From contig NZ_CP031194.1 of assembly GCF_003344965.1 (NCBI RefSeq), positions 2,170,001 to 2,234,000 of the forward strand: a stretch of 64,000 nt of DNA. The letters are read 5' to 3'. This DNA is from Streptomyces paludis. GTDB lineage: Bacteria > Actinomycetota > Actinomycetes > Streptomycetales > Streptomycetaceae. Below, in pieces: positions 36,582 through 44,954 of this stretch. The notes beneath the pieces are model-generated. The model saw only the letters and a list, made by a program, of their open reading frames with translations. It was not told the DNA's origin and did no database searches. A program made the translations under genes and the position numbers. How positions within the stretch are numbered: position 1 is the stretch's first letter; each line of letters begins with the position of its first letter.

Positions 36582-38831
36582 TCAGCCCTCGCGCCCCGCG
36601 GCGCGGCCCACCTGCTCAAGGGCTCCGGCATAGCGCAGGCTGTCCGGATGACCGGCGCCGAGCAGCTGACAGCTGCGGTCGCGCACGTCCCGTAACAGGC
36701 TCACGGCCTCGTCCACCCGGTTCAGCGCGTACAGGATCAGCGCCAGCAGATGGGCCGTGGCCAGCGTCCGCGGATGGCCGGGGCCGTACAGCGCGCGCCG
36801 GGCTTCGAGCACCTCCTGGCACTCGGGGAGCGCCTCCTCCATATCGCCCATGTCGTACAGGAGGCAGGCATGGTTCTGGCGTACCTGGACGGTCCGCTGG
36901 TCGGCGTCGCCCACCAGCCTGCGGTAGATCTCCATCAGCGCCTCGTACTCCTGACGGGCCTGGTCCAGCTCACCTCGCCCCTGGTGCACCCGGGCCAGCA
37001 GGTGCCGGGTCGCCAGTGCCTCCAGATCCTCCGCGCCGTCGGGGCCGTGCGCCGCCAGCACCGCGCCGAGATGCTCCTCGGCCTCGTCGGGCCGGCCGCC
37101 CTCGAAGAGGAGCCGGCCCAGTTCGTGCCGGACCGTCAGGGCGTACGGATGTGTCTCGTCCCGGGCCTCGCGCCAGGATTCCCACGCCCGCCGGTACAGG
37201 GCCTCCGCGGCGCTCTCCTCACCCAGGTCGTAGAGAGCGGTGGCGAGGTTGTGCATGGTGTTGACGGTGTCCCGGTGGTTGGCGCCCAGCAGCTCCGTCC
37301 GGACGGCCAGCACCCGTTCCAGCTCCTGCCGGGCCCGGCCGAAGTGGCCTTGGGCCTGGAGATAGCGCGCGGCCAGCTCCGCGGCGTCCACGCACACCGT
37401 CTGCTGTCCCACGTCCAGGTCCAGTCCCCCCGGGCCGGCGTGCCGCAGCAGATCGAGGGCGTGCGGCGCGAGGGCCTGCCAGGTGGGCCAGGAGCGCGGA
37501 TTCTCCGGTGGTACGCGCACCTCGTCCAGCGTCAGCGCCTGTTCCATCAGCGCGACCGCCGTACCGTCCTCGATTCCGGCCCGGGCGATATCCCGGATGA
37601 GCGGATGAAGGCTCACGCAGGGCACCCCCGTGTGGTCGTCGGACTCTTCAAGGACATCCACCATTCCCAGCGCTTTGAGCGCGCGCAACGTCTGCCAGAG
37701 CGTCGTCCCGTCGACATCCTCGAACGCGGGGACGGCCGACGACAGCACCGACGGGCGCAGCAGCAACGTATACGGGATCGGCGCGTCGACCAGGGTCGAC
37801 ATCGTGTTGAGCAATCCGGCGGCATGGGCGAAACCCGCTTGGCTCAGATGATTCACCGATATCCGCCACGGACCCACCACATCCTTCAGATGATTCATAT
37901 CCGCGGCGCGGGTATTCAATGCCTGCCGGTACGAGGAGAAGTCGGACGGCCTGCTCGCGTCCCTGAGCGCGCCCGGGGTCCCGGCCACCTCCGCGAGCAG
38001 ACTGCCCGCCATCCGCAGCGCCAGGGGGTGTCCGCCGAGCCGCTCGGAGAGCGATCGGGCCTCCTCCCGGGAACCCGCCCGATCGCCGGTGTAGTCCAGG
38101 AGCACCTGGGCGCCGTCGTCGGCGGGGACCCGGCCCACCGCGTGCAGGACCGCCACCGCGCCCCACTGCTGCTCCATCCCGTGGCAGGTGGTCACCACCA
38201 CGAGGCCGCGGCGGCTGGTGTGCGGACGGATCCACCCCGTTCCGGAGACCAGCCGGCCGGGACCGTCGAGCAGCGCGAGGTCCTCCGCCTTGTCGACGAC
38301 CAGCAGCCAGTCGTACGTCGCCCGGTCGAGCCGCTCCCACAGCATGTCCGCGGCGCCGTCGCTCGTGACCTCGCCCCGCTTCAGCCCCATTCGCCGCGCG
38401 AGGGTCCGCATTCCCGCTTCGAAGGCGGCGACGTGCTGGCCTTCCACCCACCAGATCTGCGGTGCGGGCCGCCGCCCGGTCCGCGACTTCAGCCGTCCGG
38501 CGAGTTCCAGGGCGATCTGGGTCTTGCCGCAGCCGCTCATGCCGTGCAGGACATGCACACGTCCGTCGCCGCGCTTCCGGCGCCGCGGCATCAGGGTGCG
38601 GATCAGATCGTCCCGTCCACGGAGTGGACGGGCGGGATCGCGCTTCCCGAACGGCGGTGCCAGGCCGACCATCCACGCGTCGCCGGGCGGCATCACGCCC
38701 GGGACCGGCTGCCACAGATGCAGCTCGCCGGCCGCTATCGAACCGTCCCGCGCGATCACTTGCGCCGGAACCGACGGAGTGGGGCGCGGGCCCGGCGGGC
38801 CGGTGGCCGACGCCGGTCCGGAGGAAGGCAA
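36582..38831 (-). CDS. STAND NTPase (NB-ARC-like) with TPR repeats
   Basis: Signal-transduction ATPase of the NB-ARC/STAND class. An N-terminal segment holds a GSIAAG motif (30-35). Walker A is GMSGCGKT (97-104), Walker B LLVVDKAED (about 177-185), then GHPLALRMAG, a winged helix, and TPRs from about 470 to 740 with repeated LG..HPxTL-type units. Such proteins work as sensors that assemble on ligand binding, in regulation or in phage and stress defence. The start is uncertain: TTG at 38831 has no ribosome site, GTG at 38759 would remove the GSIAAG motif, and the frame stays open upstream into the partner gene. 749 residues. Confidence 0.8.
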   Translation of the reverse strand: MPSSGPASATGPPGPRPTPSVPAQVIARDGSIAAGELHLWQPVPGVMPPGDAWMVGLAPPFGKRDPARPLRGRDDLIRTLMPRRRKRGDGRVHVLHGMSGCGKTQIALELAGRLKSRTGRRPAPQIWWVEGQHVAAFEAGMRTLARRMGLKRGEVTSDGAADMLWERLDRATYDWLLVVDKAEDLALLDGPGRLVSGTGWIRPHTSRRGLVVVTTCHGMEQQWGAVAVLHAVGRVPADDGAQVLLDYTGDRAGSREEARSLSERLGGHPLALRMAGSLLAEVAGTPGALRDASRPSDFSSYRQALNTRAADMNHLKDVVGPWRISVNHLSQAGFAHAAGLLNTMSTLVDAPIPYTLLLRPSVLSSAVPAFEDVDGTTLWQTLRALKALGMVDVLEESDDHTGVPCVSLHPLIRDIARAGIEDGTAVALMEQALTLDEVRVPPENPRSWPTWQALAPHALDLLRHAGPGGLDLDVGQQTVCVDAAELAARYLQAQGHFGRARQELERVLAVRTELLGANHRDTVNTMHNLATALYDLGEESAAEALYRRAWESWREARDETHPYALTVRHELGRLLFEGGRPDEAEEHLGAVLAAHGPDGAEDLEALATRHLLARVHQGRGELDQARQEYEALMEIYRRLVGDADQRTVQVRQNHACLLYDMGDMEEALPECQEVLEARRALYGPGHPRTLATAHLLALILYALNRVDEAVSLLRDVRDRSCQLLGAGHPDSLRYAGALEQVGRAAGREG

Positions 38832-38866
38832 CGGGGAAGGTACCGGGGAGAGTCCCGTCGAAGCTC

Positions 38867-39397
38867 TCAGGGTTGATCTCGCGAGGTGTCCCCTGTGCGG
38901 CTCCCCGGAAAAGGGGCCGCAAGATGGACACCTCCTTCCACCCGTACGACACCTCCGGCCACGGATCCGCCCTCGGCCTCAACGGACAGGTCTCCGCCCA
39001 CGACCAGGCCGCCCGCCCCCGCCGTCTGCGTCCGCCCGGCGGGCACCGCCGACCGTACGAGGCCGACCACCGCCTCCAGTTCCGCCGCGGCGCGGTGCCG
39101 GTCGTCCTGGGCGAGCGCCTCCAGCAGCAGCTCCAGGCGCGTCTGCCACACGCTTTCCCAGCGCACCCGGCGGTGCTCGGCCTCCGCGTCCGCCTCGGGG
39201 TCCCTGCCGGGGAGCGCGCTCAGGTCGGCGGAGGTCTGGTCGAGCCGGGTCAGCTCCGCCCGCTGCCGCTCGGCGTCACCGCGCCCGACCAGGCGCGCGA
39301 TCCGCTCCCGTACGGTCGCCCACGCGTCCGTACCGGCCGCCTGGACGATCGCTCCGCCCCCGGCCGCCGCTAACGCCATCATCGACTCAGCCAGCAC
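38867..39397 (-). CDS. small partner protein of the STAND NTPase
   Basis: 176-residue protein I cannot assign to a named family. A helical region from 1 to about 120 starts with a semi-hydrophobic Ala/Gly stretch (ESMMALAAAGGGAIVQAAG) followed by charged helices. The C-terminal part has alternating strands with GGSVAGG (143-149) and GGVHL. The same GS-[IV]-A-x-G motif occurs at the N terminus of the STAND protein encoded 35 bases downstream, which suggests a matched pair. The GTG at 39397 has GGGGG 7 bases upstream. Confidence 0.7.
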   Translation of the reverse strand: MLAESMMALAAAGGGAIVQAAGTDAWATVRERIARLVGRGDAERQRAELTRLDQTSADLSALPGRDPEADAEAEHRRVRWESVWQTRLELLLEALAQDDRHRAAAELEAVVGLVRSAVPAGRTQTAGAGGLVVGGDLSVEAEGGSVAGGVVRVEGGVHLAAPFPGSRTGDTSRDQP

Positions 39398-39956
39398 ATT
39401 CGCCCCCGTGAGACCGTGAGAATTGTGTGTACATGCTCCTCCGCATCATTCCGTACCCCCATCCCCTTCATCCACGAATGACAAATTCCGATCGAATTAC
39501 GTCCAACAATGATCCGCGATTACCGATCGAAGGGGACTTCACATACGCATCACCCGACTTCGGGCCGCCGGGGATGATCCCCGCACCCCCGACGCCCCGC
39601 CACGGCCCACAGGGCCACCGGCCCTTCGCCCCCTCGGCCCGCAGGGCGAAGCCCTCCAGCTCGATCAAATGGGCAACTGGAAATGGACCGGAAGCGTGGA
39701 AATGCAGCAGCAACCATACGGCAACAGCGTTACCTCGGATCGGCCGTCTTCTTCCCAATGGAGAGCGACGCAACGCCGGTGAATTCAGGATTCACCGACG
39801 CGCCGCTTGACGATCATCATCGAGGTGACCAAGTGAGGCTCCGACCCGGTAAACGCGTCTACACGAGCCGCATGGGGGAACGCCCGGTTCACCAAGTAGG
39901 ACACCACCGGTCTCCCCGCTCACCGCCGAACCGGCGTACCGTTCACGAAAGACGAG
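39398..39956. other. lower-GC intergenic region upstream of the STAND pair
   Basis: About 560 bases, visibly richer in A/T than the flanks, with no confident gene. A 37-codon frame (39668-39781, starting MGNWKWTGSVEMQQQ) and a 127-codon plus-strand frame at 39427-39810 lack ribosome sites or codon bias. The region should contain the promoter of the STAND pair (minus strand). Confidence 0.5.
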
Positions 39957-40829
39957 TCAGCGCGCCGCAGCCGCCCGAAGCTCACCGTCGTCCGGCAGAA
40001 GTTCCGTGATCCGCGTCCAGATGGTCTTGGCGTCCACGCGGACGAGCCGGAAAGCGCTCGCCGGGGCGATGCGCTCCGCGGGTACCGGTTCGGTGGGCAG
40101 TTCCCGCAGCCAGTAGCCGAGGGAACCGCAGTCCCAGACGGCGAAGCCGCGCGTCTCGGCGCCGTCCCGGCCCTCGTACCCGGTCTGCCAGGCGGACGTC
40201 AGGCGCCAGCTCGACAGCAGCCCGGAGATCAGCCCGGCGAGGAGCTCCAGTTCCGCTTCGCCGGGGCCGCCGGCCGCCGCGAGGGCCCGGTGGATCGCCT
40301 CGCGCTCCTCGGCGGCGGAGCGTACGAGCCACTCGCCCTCCAGGGCCGCGAGCCCCGCCTCGGCCGTGCGGACGGTCGTCTCGACGACGGTGAGATCCGT
40401 GGCCCGCCCGTCCGGGAAACGCCCCGCCGTCGGCCGCCCGGCCGAGGACCGCTGGAGGTTCACCATGTCGGCGAGCTTCCAGACCAGCATCTTCGGCTCG
40501 ACACAGGAGTACTCGGCCTCGGTCTCGCCCGGCCACGCCTCGTGGGCGACGACGTGTTCCTCACCGATGAGCATCCCGTGCCGCAGCGCGCCCTGCCGGC
40601 CGGCGACCTCCAGCGAGATGACCACCCCCGGGGTGAGGACCGTCTTCATCACCGGCAGCAGCAGAGCGGACAGCTTTCCGTCCGCGTCGATCAGACCGCA
40701 GTCCGCCAGCTCCCTCCGGGCCGCCGTGAACTCGTCGGGCGCCTCGCCCCCTGTCGCCAGCTCGGAGAGCACGATCAGATGCTCGTCGGCCAGCCGGAAA
40801 CGGGACCGGGAAATATCAAACGAAGGCAT
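39957..40829 (-). CDS. hypothetical protein, possibly EspG-like (type VII-associated)
   Basis: 290-residue soluble protein. The N-terminal half (LIVLSELATGG, ARRELADCGLIDADGKL, LEVAGRQGALRHGMLIG) resembles the opening of EspG-type chaperones that carry WXG-family proteins to type VII secretion systems. The resemblance is weak and inferred from pattern only. It is the last gene of a four-gene minus-strand cassette containing two WXG-like proteins. The ATG at 40829 follows AGGTGAG and is 21 bases after the previous stop. No signal peptide or membrane helix. Confidence 0.6.
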   Translation of the reverse strand: MPSFDISRSRFRLADEHLIVLSELATGGEAPDEFTAARRELADCGLIDADGKLSALLLPVMKTVLTPGVVISLEVAGRQGALRHGMLIGEEHVVAHEAWPGETEAEYSCVEPKMLVWKLADMVNLQRSSAGRPTAGRFPDGRATDLTVVETTVRTAEAGLAALEGEWLVRSAAEEREAIHRALAAAGGPGEAELELLAGLISGLLSSWRLTSAWQTGYEGRDGAETRGFAVWDCGSLGYWLRELPTEPVPAERIAPASAFRLVRVDAKTIWTRITELLPDDGELRAAAAR

Positions 40830-40850
40830 ACACACTCACCTGGTAGTCGC

Positions 40851-41462
40851 TCAGGACTGGGTCTCGGCCCAGAAGTTGAAGATCCTCGAAAACCCCGCCC
40901 GTACGGCGCCGCGCCGCGTGAGGACGGAGCGGTCGACCCCGGAGAAGAGAGCCGCGAGAGAGATATCGGCGGGCAGGGCCCTGCCCGCCGCCTGGACGGT
41001 CACCTTCCGGCCGCTGCCGCGGCCCGACTGGCGCACCGTGATGACGACTCCGGGGTCCTCGCCGTCGGGCTGCCGGGACAGCTTGTAGGCCCGGCGGTTG
41101 ATCGCGGTGAGCCGATAGGCGTCGCCCAGATACGTCAGGCGCAGGGAGCGCCCCCGGTGTGTCAGCGCCCACCGGTTCCGGCTCATCCGTACGTGCCCGC
41201 CGTCCACCCGCAGGGTCGAGCCGTTCAGCGTCGGCATCACCACGACGTCCTTGTGCACGCCACGCGTCTCGAACACAGCCGTGGGGATCCGGCCACCGCG
41301 CACCTCCGTGGCGACGGCGCTCGACGCGCCCCGGCCGGTCGGGTACGCCACCCGGATGTCCCCGAACTCCGGGGAAGTGCCCTGCCGGCCGAACACCGGC
41401 CGCCCGGAAGGCTGTTTCTCCTTCGTGAACGCGAGTGTGAACGGGCTGATGGTGGTGTGCAT
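40851..41462 (-). CDS. hypothetical beta-rich protein of the WXG cassette
   Basis: 203-residue basic protein, predicted mostly beta strands, with no signal peptide and no membrane helix. Segments such as RRAYKLSRQPDGEDPGVVITVRQ suggest a compact beta sheet, somewhat like Tubby-like or LURP-type folds, but I do not recognise the family. The ATG at 41462 has GGGAGAG upstream. Its position between the large WXG protein and the EspG-like gene suggests a shared transcript. Confidence 0.65.
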   Translation of the reverse strand: MHTTISPFTLAFTKEKQPSGRPVFGRQGTSPEFGDIRVAYPTGRGASSAVATEVRGGRIPTAVFETRGVHKDVVVMPTLNGSTLRVDGGHVRMSRNRWALTHRGRSLRLTYLGDAYRLTAINRRAYKLSRQPDGEDPGVVITVRQSGRGSGRKVTVQAAGRALPADISLAALFSGVDRSVLTRRGAVRAGFSRIFNFWAETQS

Positions 41463-41530
41463 GTCGTCTCTCCCTCACTGGCCGAACGGTCTCACTGGCG
41501 ACCTGACTGGCAGCCTCGCCGACGGCCTCA

Positions 41531-42979
41531 CTAGTCGAACGGGTTGAGAGCGCTGCCCAGCTTCTTCGCCCCGCTCGCGATACCGTCCCCGATATCCGAG
41601 GCCGTGTCCCCCACCCACTCCCCGGCCTTCTCGATCCCGTCACCGATGGCCTCGTGGTTGTCCCAGATCAGACAGCCCGCGTACACCACCCCCGTGCCGA
41701 TCGCCAGGCCGGCCGTGACCGGATTGGGCGCCACGGCCATCGCGGTCATCGACGCGCTGAACGCCGTCCCGCTCAGCTCGCTGGCGAACTTCGACGGATT
41801 GGCCTTGATCATGTCCGTGTCGTACGTGGCCAGGTTCGCCACGCCGTAGGCGGTCGCCGCGACACCGCCGACGACCCCCGCGCCCCGCATCCAGCCGGCG
41901 GCCTTGGCGGCGTTCGCGAGACCGCCGTTCTGCGCGACCTTGACGAGGTTGGCCTCCGTCGCCGACGGCATGAAGAAGGCGCCGTTGCGCATGTACCCAC
42001 CGAACATGGCCGCTTCGTCCGACCCGGAGAGGGCGCCGACCAGACCGGGTGGCACCCTGGCCAGCAGCGATCCGGGCGCGGCCGTGCCCATACGGGTGTT
42101 GACGAAGTTGGCGAGGAAGGTACCGGGCGCGGTCATGTCCTTGCCCTTGAGGTACTTGAACAGTTTGAATCCACTGCCCGCGGTCCCGCCGAGCGCGGCG
42201 GAGAAGGCGGCGGCGGTCATCGTGCCCTTCTGGACCTGGGCGAAAAGCTCCGCGAGCCGCTGGCTGCCGGTTATCTTCTCCACGCCCTCCTTCTGGAGGC
42301 GCGCCACATACTCGTTCAGGGTCTCGTTGTCCCGCATCGCCAGCGCGGACAGCTCCGTGCGCTCCTGCTTCCGCTGGTCGTCCGCCTTCACGACACTGTC
42401 GGCGTTGCCGTTGAAGCCGCCCGCCGTGGCGTCGTCCTTGGCTCCGCCGCTGTCCTTGACGACAGCGGCGAGGTCCTTCTGGAGATCGGCGTCGGCGTCG
42501 TCGACAGCCTTGACGCAGGAGGTGATGTAGTCGGTCCAGGACTGCTCACTCTCCCGGACGCTCCTGGCGTAGTCCGGGTCGTGGCGGACGGCGTTCCGCG
42601 TGCCCTCGTCGGCCTTCTCGAAGTCGAAGGCGACATGGCCCTGTTCGGAGACCCGCATGCCCGCCTTGATCGCGTCGGCGCGCGCGGTCTCCAACTGGCT
42701 CTTCAATGCGACGAACTGGGCGTGCGCGTTCTCCAGCAGTGTCGCCGTGGCTTCGGCCTGGGTCTGGGCGGCCTGGTACTCGTACCTGGTGGCGGCGAAT
42801 TTCATGCTGGCCGCGTTCCAGCTCTCACCCTGCCAGCTGTCACCGAGCGTTATTTTCTGGACGCTGTCCCGGTAACGCTTCTCCACCTTCGCGAATTCGG
42901 CCACCATCGACTTCCATTTGTCGGCGGCGGTGGACAGCTTCCCGAAATCGGCCGTCATCACGTCGTGATACGTCAGCAT
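41531..42979 (-). CDS. large WXG-motif protein, putative type VII secretion substrate
   Basis: 482-residue protein whose N-terminal 100 residues form a WXG100/LXG-like helical hairpin with DSWQGESW at the turn (about 52-59). A charged helical region follows (to about 260). The C-terminal 250 residues are Gly/Ala-rich with membrane-like helices (AAGWMRGAGVVGGVAATAYGV and MAVAPNPVTAGLAIGTGVVYAG), ending KKLGSALNPFD. This resembles polymorphic-toxin or pore-forming effectors exported by type VII systems, but no known toxin motif is visible. ATG at 42979 behind GGGGGAAAAGAG. No secretion ATPase lies nearby. Confidence 0.75.
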   Translation of the reverse strand: MLTYHDVMTADFGKLSTAADKWKSMVAEFAKVEKRYRDSVQKITLGDSWQGESWNAASMKFAATRYEYQAAQTQAEATATLLENAHAQFVALKSQLETARADAIKAGMRVSEQGHVAFDFEKADEGTRNAVRHDPDYARSVRESEQSWTDYITSCVKAVDDADADLQKDLAAVVKDSGGAKDDATAGGFNGNADSVVKADDQRKQERTELSALAMRDNETLNEYVARLQKEGVEKITGSQRLAELFAQVQKGTMTAAAFSAALGGTAGSGFKLFKYLKGKDMTAPGTFLANFVNTRMGTAAPGSLLARVPPGLVGALSGSDEAAMFGGYMRNGAFFMPSATEANLVKVAQNGGLANAAKAAGWMRGAGVVGGVAATAYGVANLATYDTDMIKANPSKFASELSGTAFSASMTAMAVAPNPVTAGLAIGTGVVYAGCLIWDNHEAIGDGIEKAGEWVGDTASDIGDGIASGAKKLGSALNPFD

Positions 42980-43043
42980 GCTCTTTTCCCCCGGGCTTTT
43001 CGGTGTCGTGCGGTGTCGTGCTCGTGCGGTGGCCTGCCGAGGC

Positions 43044-43517
43044 TCACCGGTAGCTGTCGAACACCGAGGGGGTCTTGATGCCGTTGATGACGTCACGGCG
43101 GCCCGTGTCGACTCCCGACAGGATGGTGACGGTGTTCCGCAGACCGTCGCGCTCCGCTCCCAGGCGCCCCAGGAGCATCTTCACCTGCCCGTCCCAGGTG
43201 GTCAGCGTCTTCTTCAGCGCGGTCGCGGTCACCCATCCGCTGAGCGAACCGGCGGCGGCGGTGGTGGCCTCGTCCGCGTGGTCGCCCGCCTTCTTGGTGC
43301 TGGGCAGCAGGTCGCTCTCGATGACTCCGGCCGCGGCGTTCTTCTCGGCCGGAGTCGACGCGAGCTTCGGCCCGCCGCCGGGTCCAGCGCTCGGTGCCTG
43401 CCCCGGGGACGGAGACGGAACCGGGCCGTCCTCGGCCAGCCGGTTCAGCCTCATGGAACCGGAACTCCGCTCGGCCGCCGCGGTATGCAGTCCGGCCCAT
43501 TCCTCATCGAATCCCAC
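43044..43517 (-). CDS. small WXG-cassette protein
   Basis: 157-residue helical protein starting GFDEEWAGLHTAAAER, with a Pro/Ser/Gly-rich insert (about 30-50) and a C-terminal helical pair containing LTTWDGQVKMLLGRL, a possible WxG-like turn. It is the first gene of the cassette, 64 bases upstream of the large WXG protein, as expected for a secretion partner. The GTG at 43517 follows GGGGG. Confidence 0.65.
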   Translation of the reverse strand: MGFDEEWAGLHTAAAERSSGSMRLNRLAEDGPVPSPSPGQAPSAGPGGGPKLASTPAEKNAAAGVIESDLLPSTKKAGDHADEATTAAAGSLSGWVTATALKKTLTTWDGQVKMLLGRLGAERDGLRNTVTILSGVDTGRRDVINGIKTPSVFDSYR

Positions 43518-43968
43518 TGGTACAACCCCCGTTGTCGGTCGTGGCAGTGCCCGCATCGTATAACCGGCTCCTTTGCGCGCTCACTGCGCGCTGACACCTT
43601 CGTCGGGGCCGGGAACGGACCGGGCCCCGGGAAGTCCGGCACCTTCCCCAACCGACGTCCTGATTCACGCCATGCTCACGGGAGTTGTTCGCCTGAGCAA
43701 CCAACTGCGTTGAGGGGCCTCCCCGCTGGGGCGCCGCCCTATGCGGGTGGGAACAGGTGAGGTGTGTGCGGACAGTGGGGTTGGAGAGGCAGGCGGTTCA
43801 CTCTTTCGTGGCGGCTGAATTCCTCCTTTTTCCGGATGTAGCCGTCCGACACGATGGAGATCCGCACCTGAGGACGGTCCGCCATCGACCAGCGGTCCGG
43901 CCCCGCGGACGGCGCGAAATGAGCGCTGGTGAACGGGAAGCACACAGCAAAGAGCAGGGGGAACAACC
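43518..43968. other. divergent intergenic region
   Basis: About 450 bases separating the minus-strand WXG cassette from a plus-strand secreted protein. It should hold both promoters. No gene is supported. Confidence 0.5.
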
Positions 43969-44514
43969 ATGTCATTCCGCAAACTTCTGGCGGTACTGAC
44001 CGCGGCCGCGGCGCTTGTCGCCGTTCCGGTGGTCACCACCAGCGCCTCGGCGGCGTCCTCGGCCGGGCAGGCCGGGTACGCGGCGCAGGCGCTTGACGCC
44101 GGCCTGAGTGGGCAGCAGTCGGCGCGGCTCCAGGCGGACGTCGACGCGACGCTGGCGCGGCAGGCGGGCGCGCGGCAGGTGTCGGCCAACAGGATCGCGT
44201 TCGACGGGGGCAGTGCGACGTTCGCGGTTCCGGGGCAGGACCAGGCCCGTGACCTCGCGGCTCCCGAGGCGGCGCCGTCCTGTGCCAGCGGCTATCTGTG
44301 CATCATCGACGGCCGCGGCACCCGGTACGAGTACTACACCTGTGGCTACTACAGCTTCAGCGGTATCGGCGACGGCACCTTCAACAACAACCAGACCAGC
44401 GGCACCGTGGCGCGCTTCTACAACTCCGACGGCAGCCAGCGCTGGACGAGCACCGCGAAGGCCACCGGCACGGCGTCCTGGACGCCCGTCTACTACATCC
44501 GGCCCTGCGGCTGA
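43969..44514 (+). CDS. secreted peptidase-inhibitor I36-like protein
   Basis: Exported 181-residue protein with a clear Sec signal (FRKLLAVLTAAAALVAV, cleavage near SASA-AS at about 28). After a helical pro-region of about 75 residues there is a small Cys-containing beta domain (SCASGYLCIIDGRG, YTCGYYSFSGIGDG and a terminal RPCG) that resembles the gamma-crystallin-like SMPI/I36 inhibitor fold. The ATG at 43969 follows GCAGGGGG. Whether it inhibits a protease or has another outside function is not shown by the sequence. Confidence 0.75.
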   Translation: MSFRKLLAVLTAAAALVAVPVVTTSASAASSAGQAGYAAQALDAGLSGQQSARLQADVDATLARQAGARQVSANRIAFDGGSATFAVPGQDQARDLAAPEAAPSCASGYLCIIDGRGTRYEYYTCGYYSFSGIGDGTFNNNQTSGTVARFYNSDGSQRWTSTAKATGTASWTPVYYIRPCG

Positions 44515-44541
44515 TCCGACCGCGTAACCGTCCCTCCCCGG

Positions 44542-44576
44542 CGGGTGCCCCGGCTGCGCGACAGCCGGGGCACCCG
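44542..44576 (+). terminator. terminator of the I36-like gene
   Basis: Perfect 15-bp stem CGGGTGCCCCGGCTG (44542-44556 with 44562-44576), 5-base loop, followed by TCGTTTT. Confidence 0.85.
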
Positions 44577-44954
44577 TCGTTTTCGCGCGCCCGATGCCCC
44601 GCGTACCGGCTTTTGAGTCATGTCACTCATCTTTTGACGGATCATGAGAAAGTTCCGGAGATTCGTTCCGAACCTCTGGACAGGCCCCACGCGGCCCCCT
44701 AGTGTCTCGGCCAACCAGCAGAGTGTTTCGGCGCGGTAACACCTACCGGCACAACCGGCCCACCAGGCCCAGCAGGCCCGACGCGCACGTTCCACACGCC
44801 AGACACACGCCAGACACGTCAGACACGTCTTTGTACGTCTCCCCCCACGGTCGGGCGGTCTCCGTCCCTGCCCGTTCCAGGCGTTGCGCGTTTTCATCCG
44901 GACCGACGACCGCGTATCCCGCGCGGTCGTGACCGCAGCAGGAAGGGAAGCGTT
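44577..44954. other. promoter region with short repeats, no gene
   Basis: Contains the inverted repeat CTCAT...ATGAG and GAGTCATGTCACTC at about 44614-44652, a TTCCGG/TTCCGAA pair near 44653-44673, and a short tandem tract built of CAGACACG-type units (about 44795-44830). These may be promoter and operator elements of the next secreted protein. No coding region is supported. Confidence 0.4.

Noticed and set aside
36750..38876. 708-codon plus-strand frame opposite the STAND gene
   Set aside because: It mirrors the STAND/TPR codons, lacks a ribosome site and protein-like motifs.
39427..39810. 127-codon plus-strand frame and an internal 37-codon frame before the STAND pair
   Set aside because: Neither has codon bias or a ribosome site; composition is like non-coding DNA.
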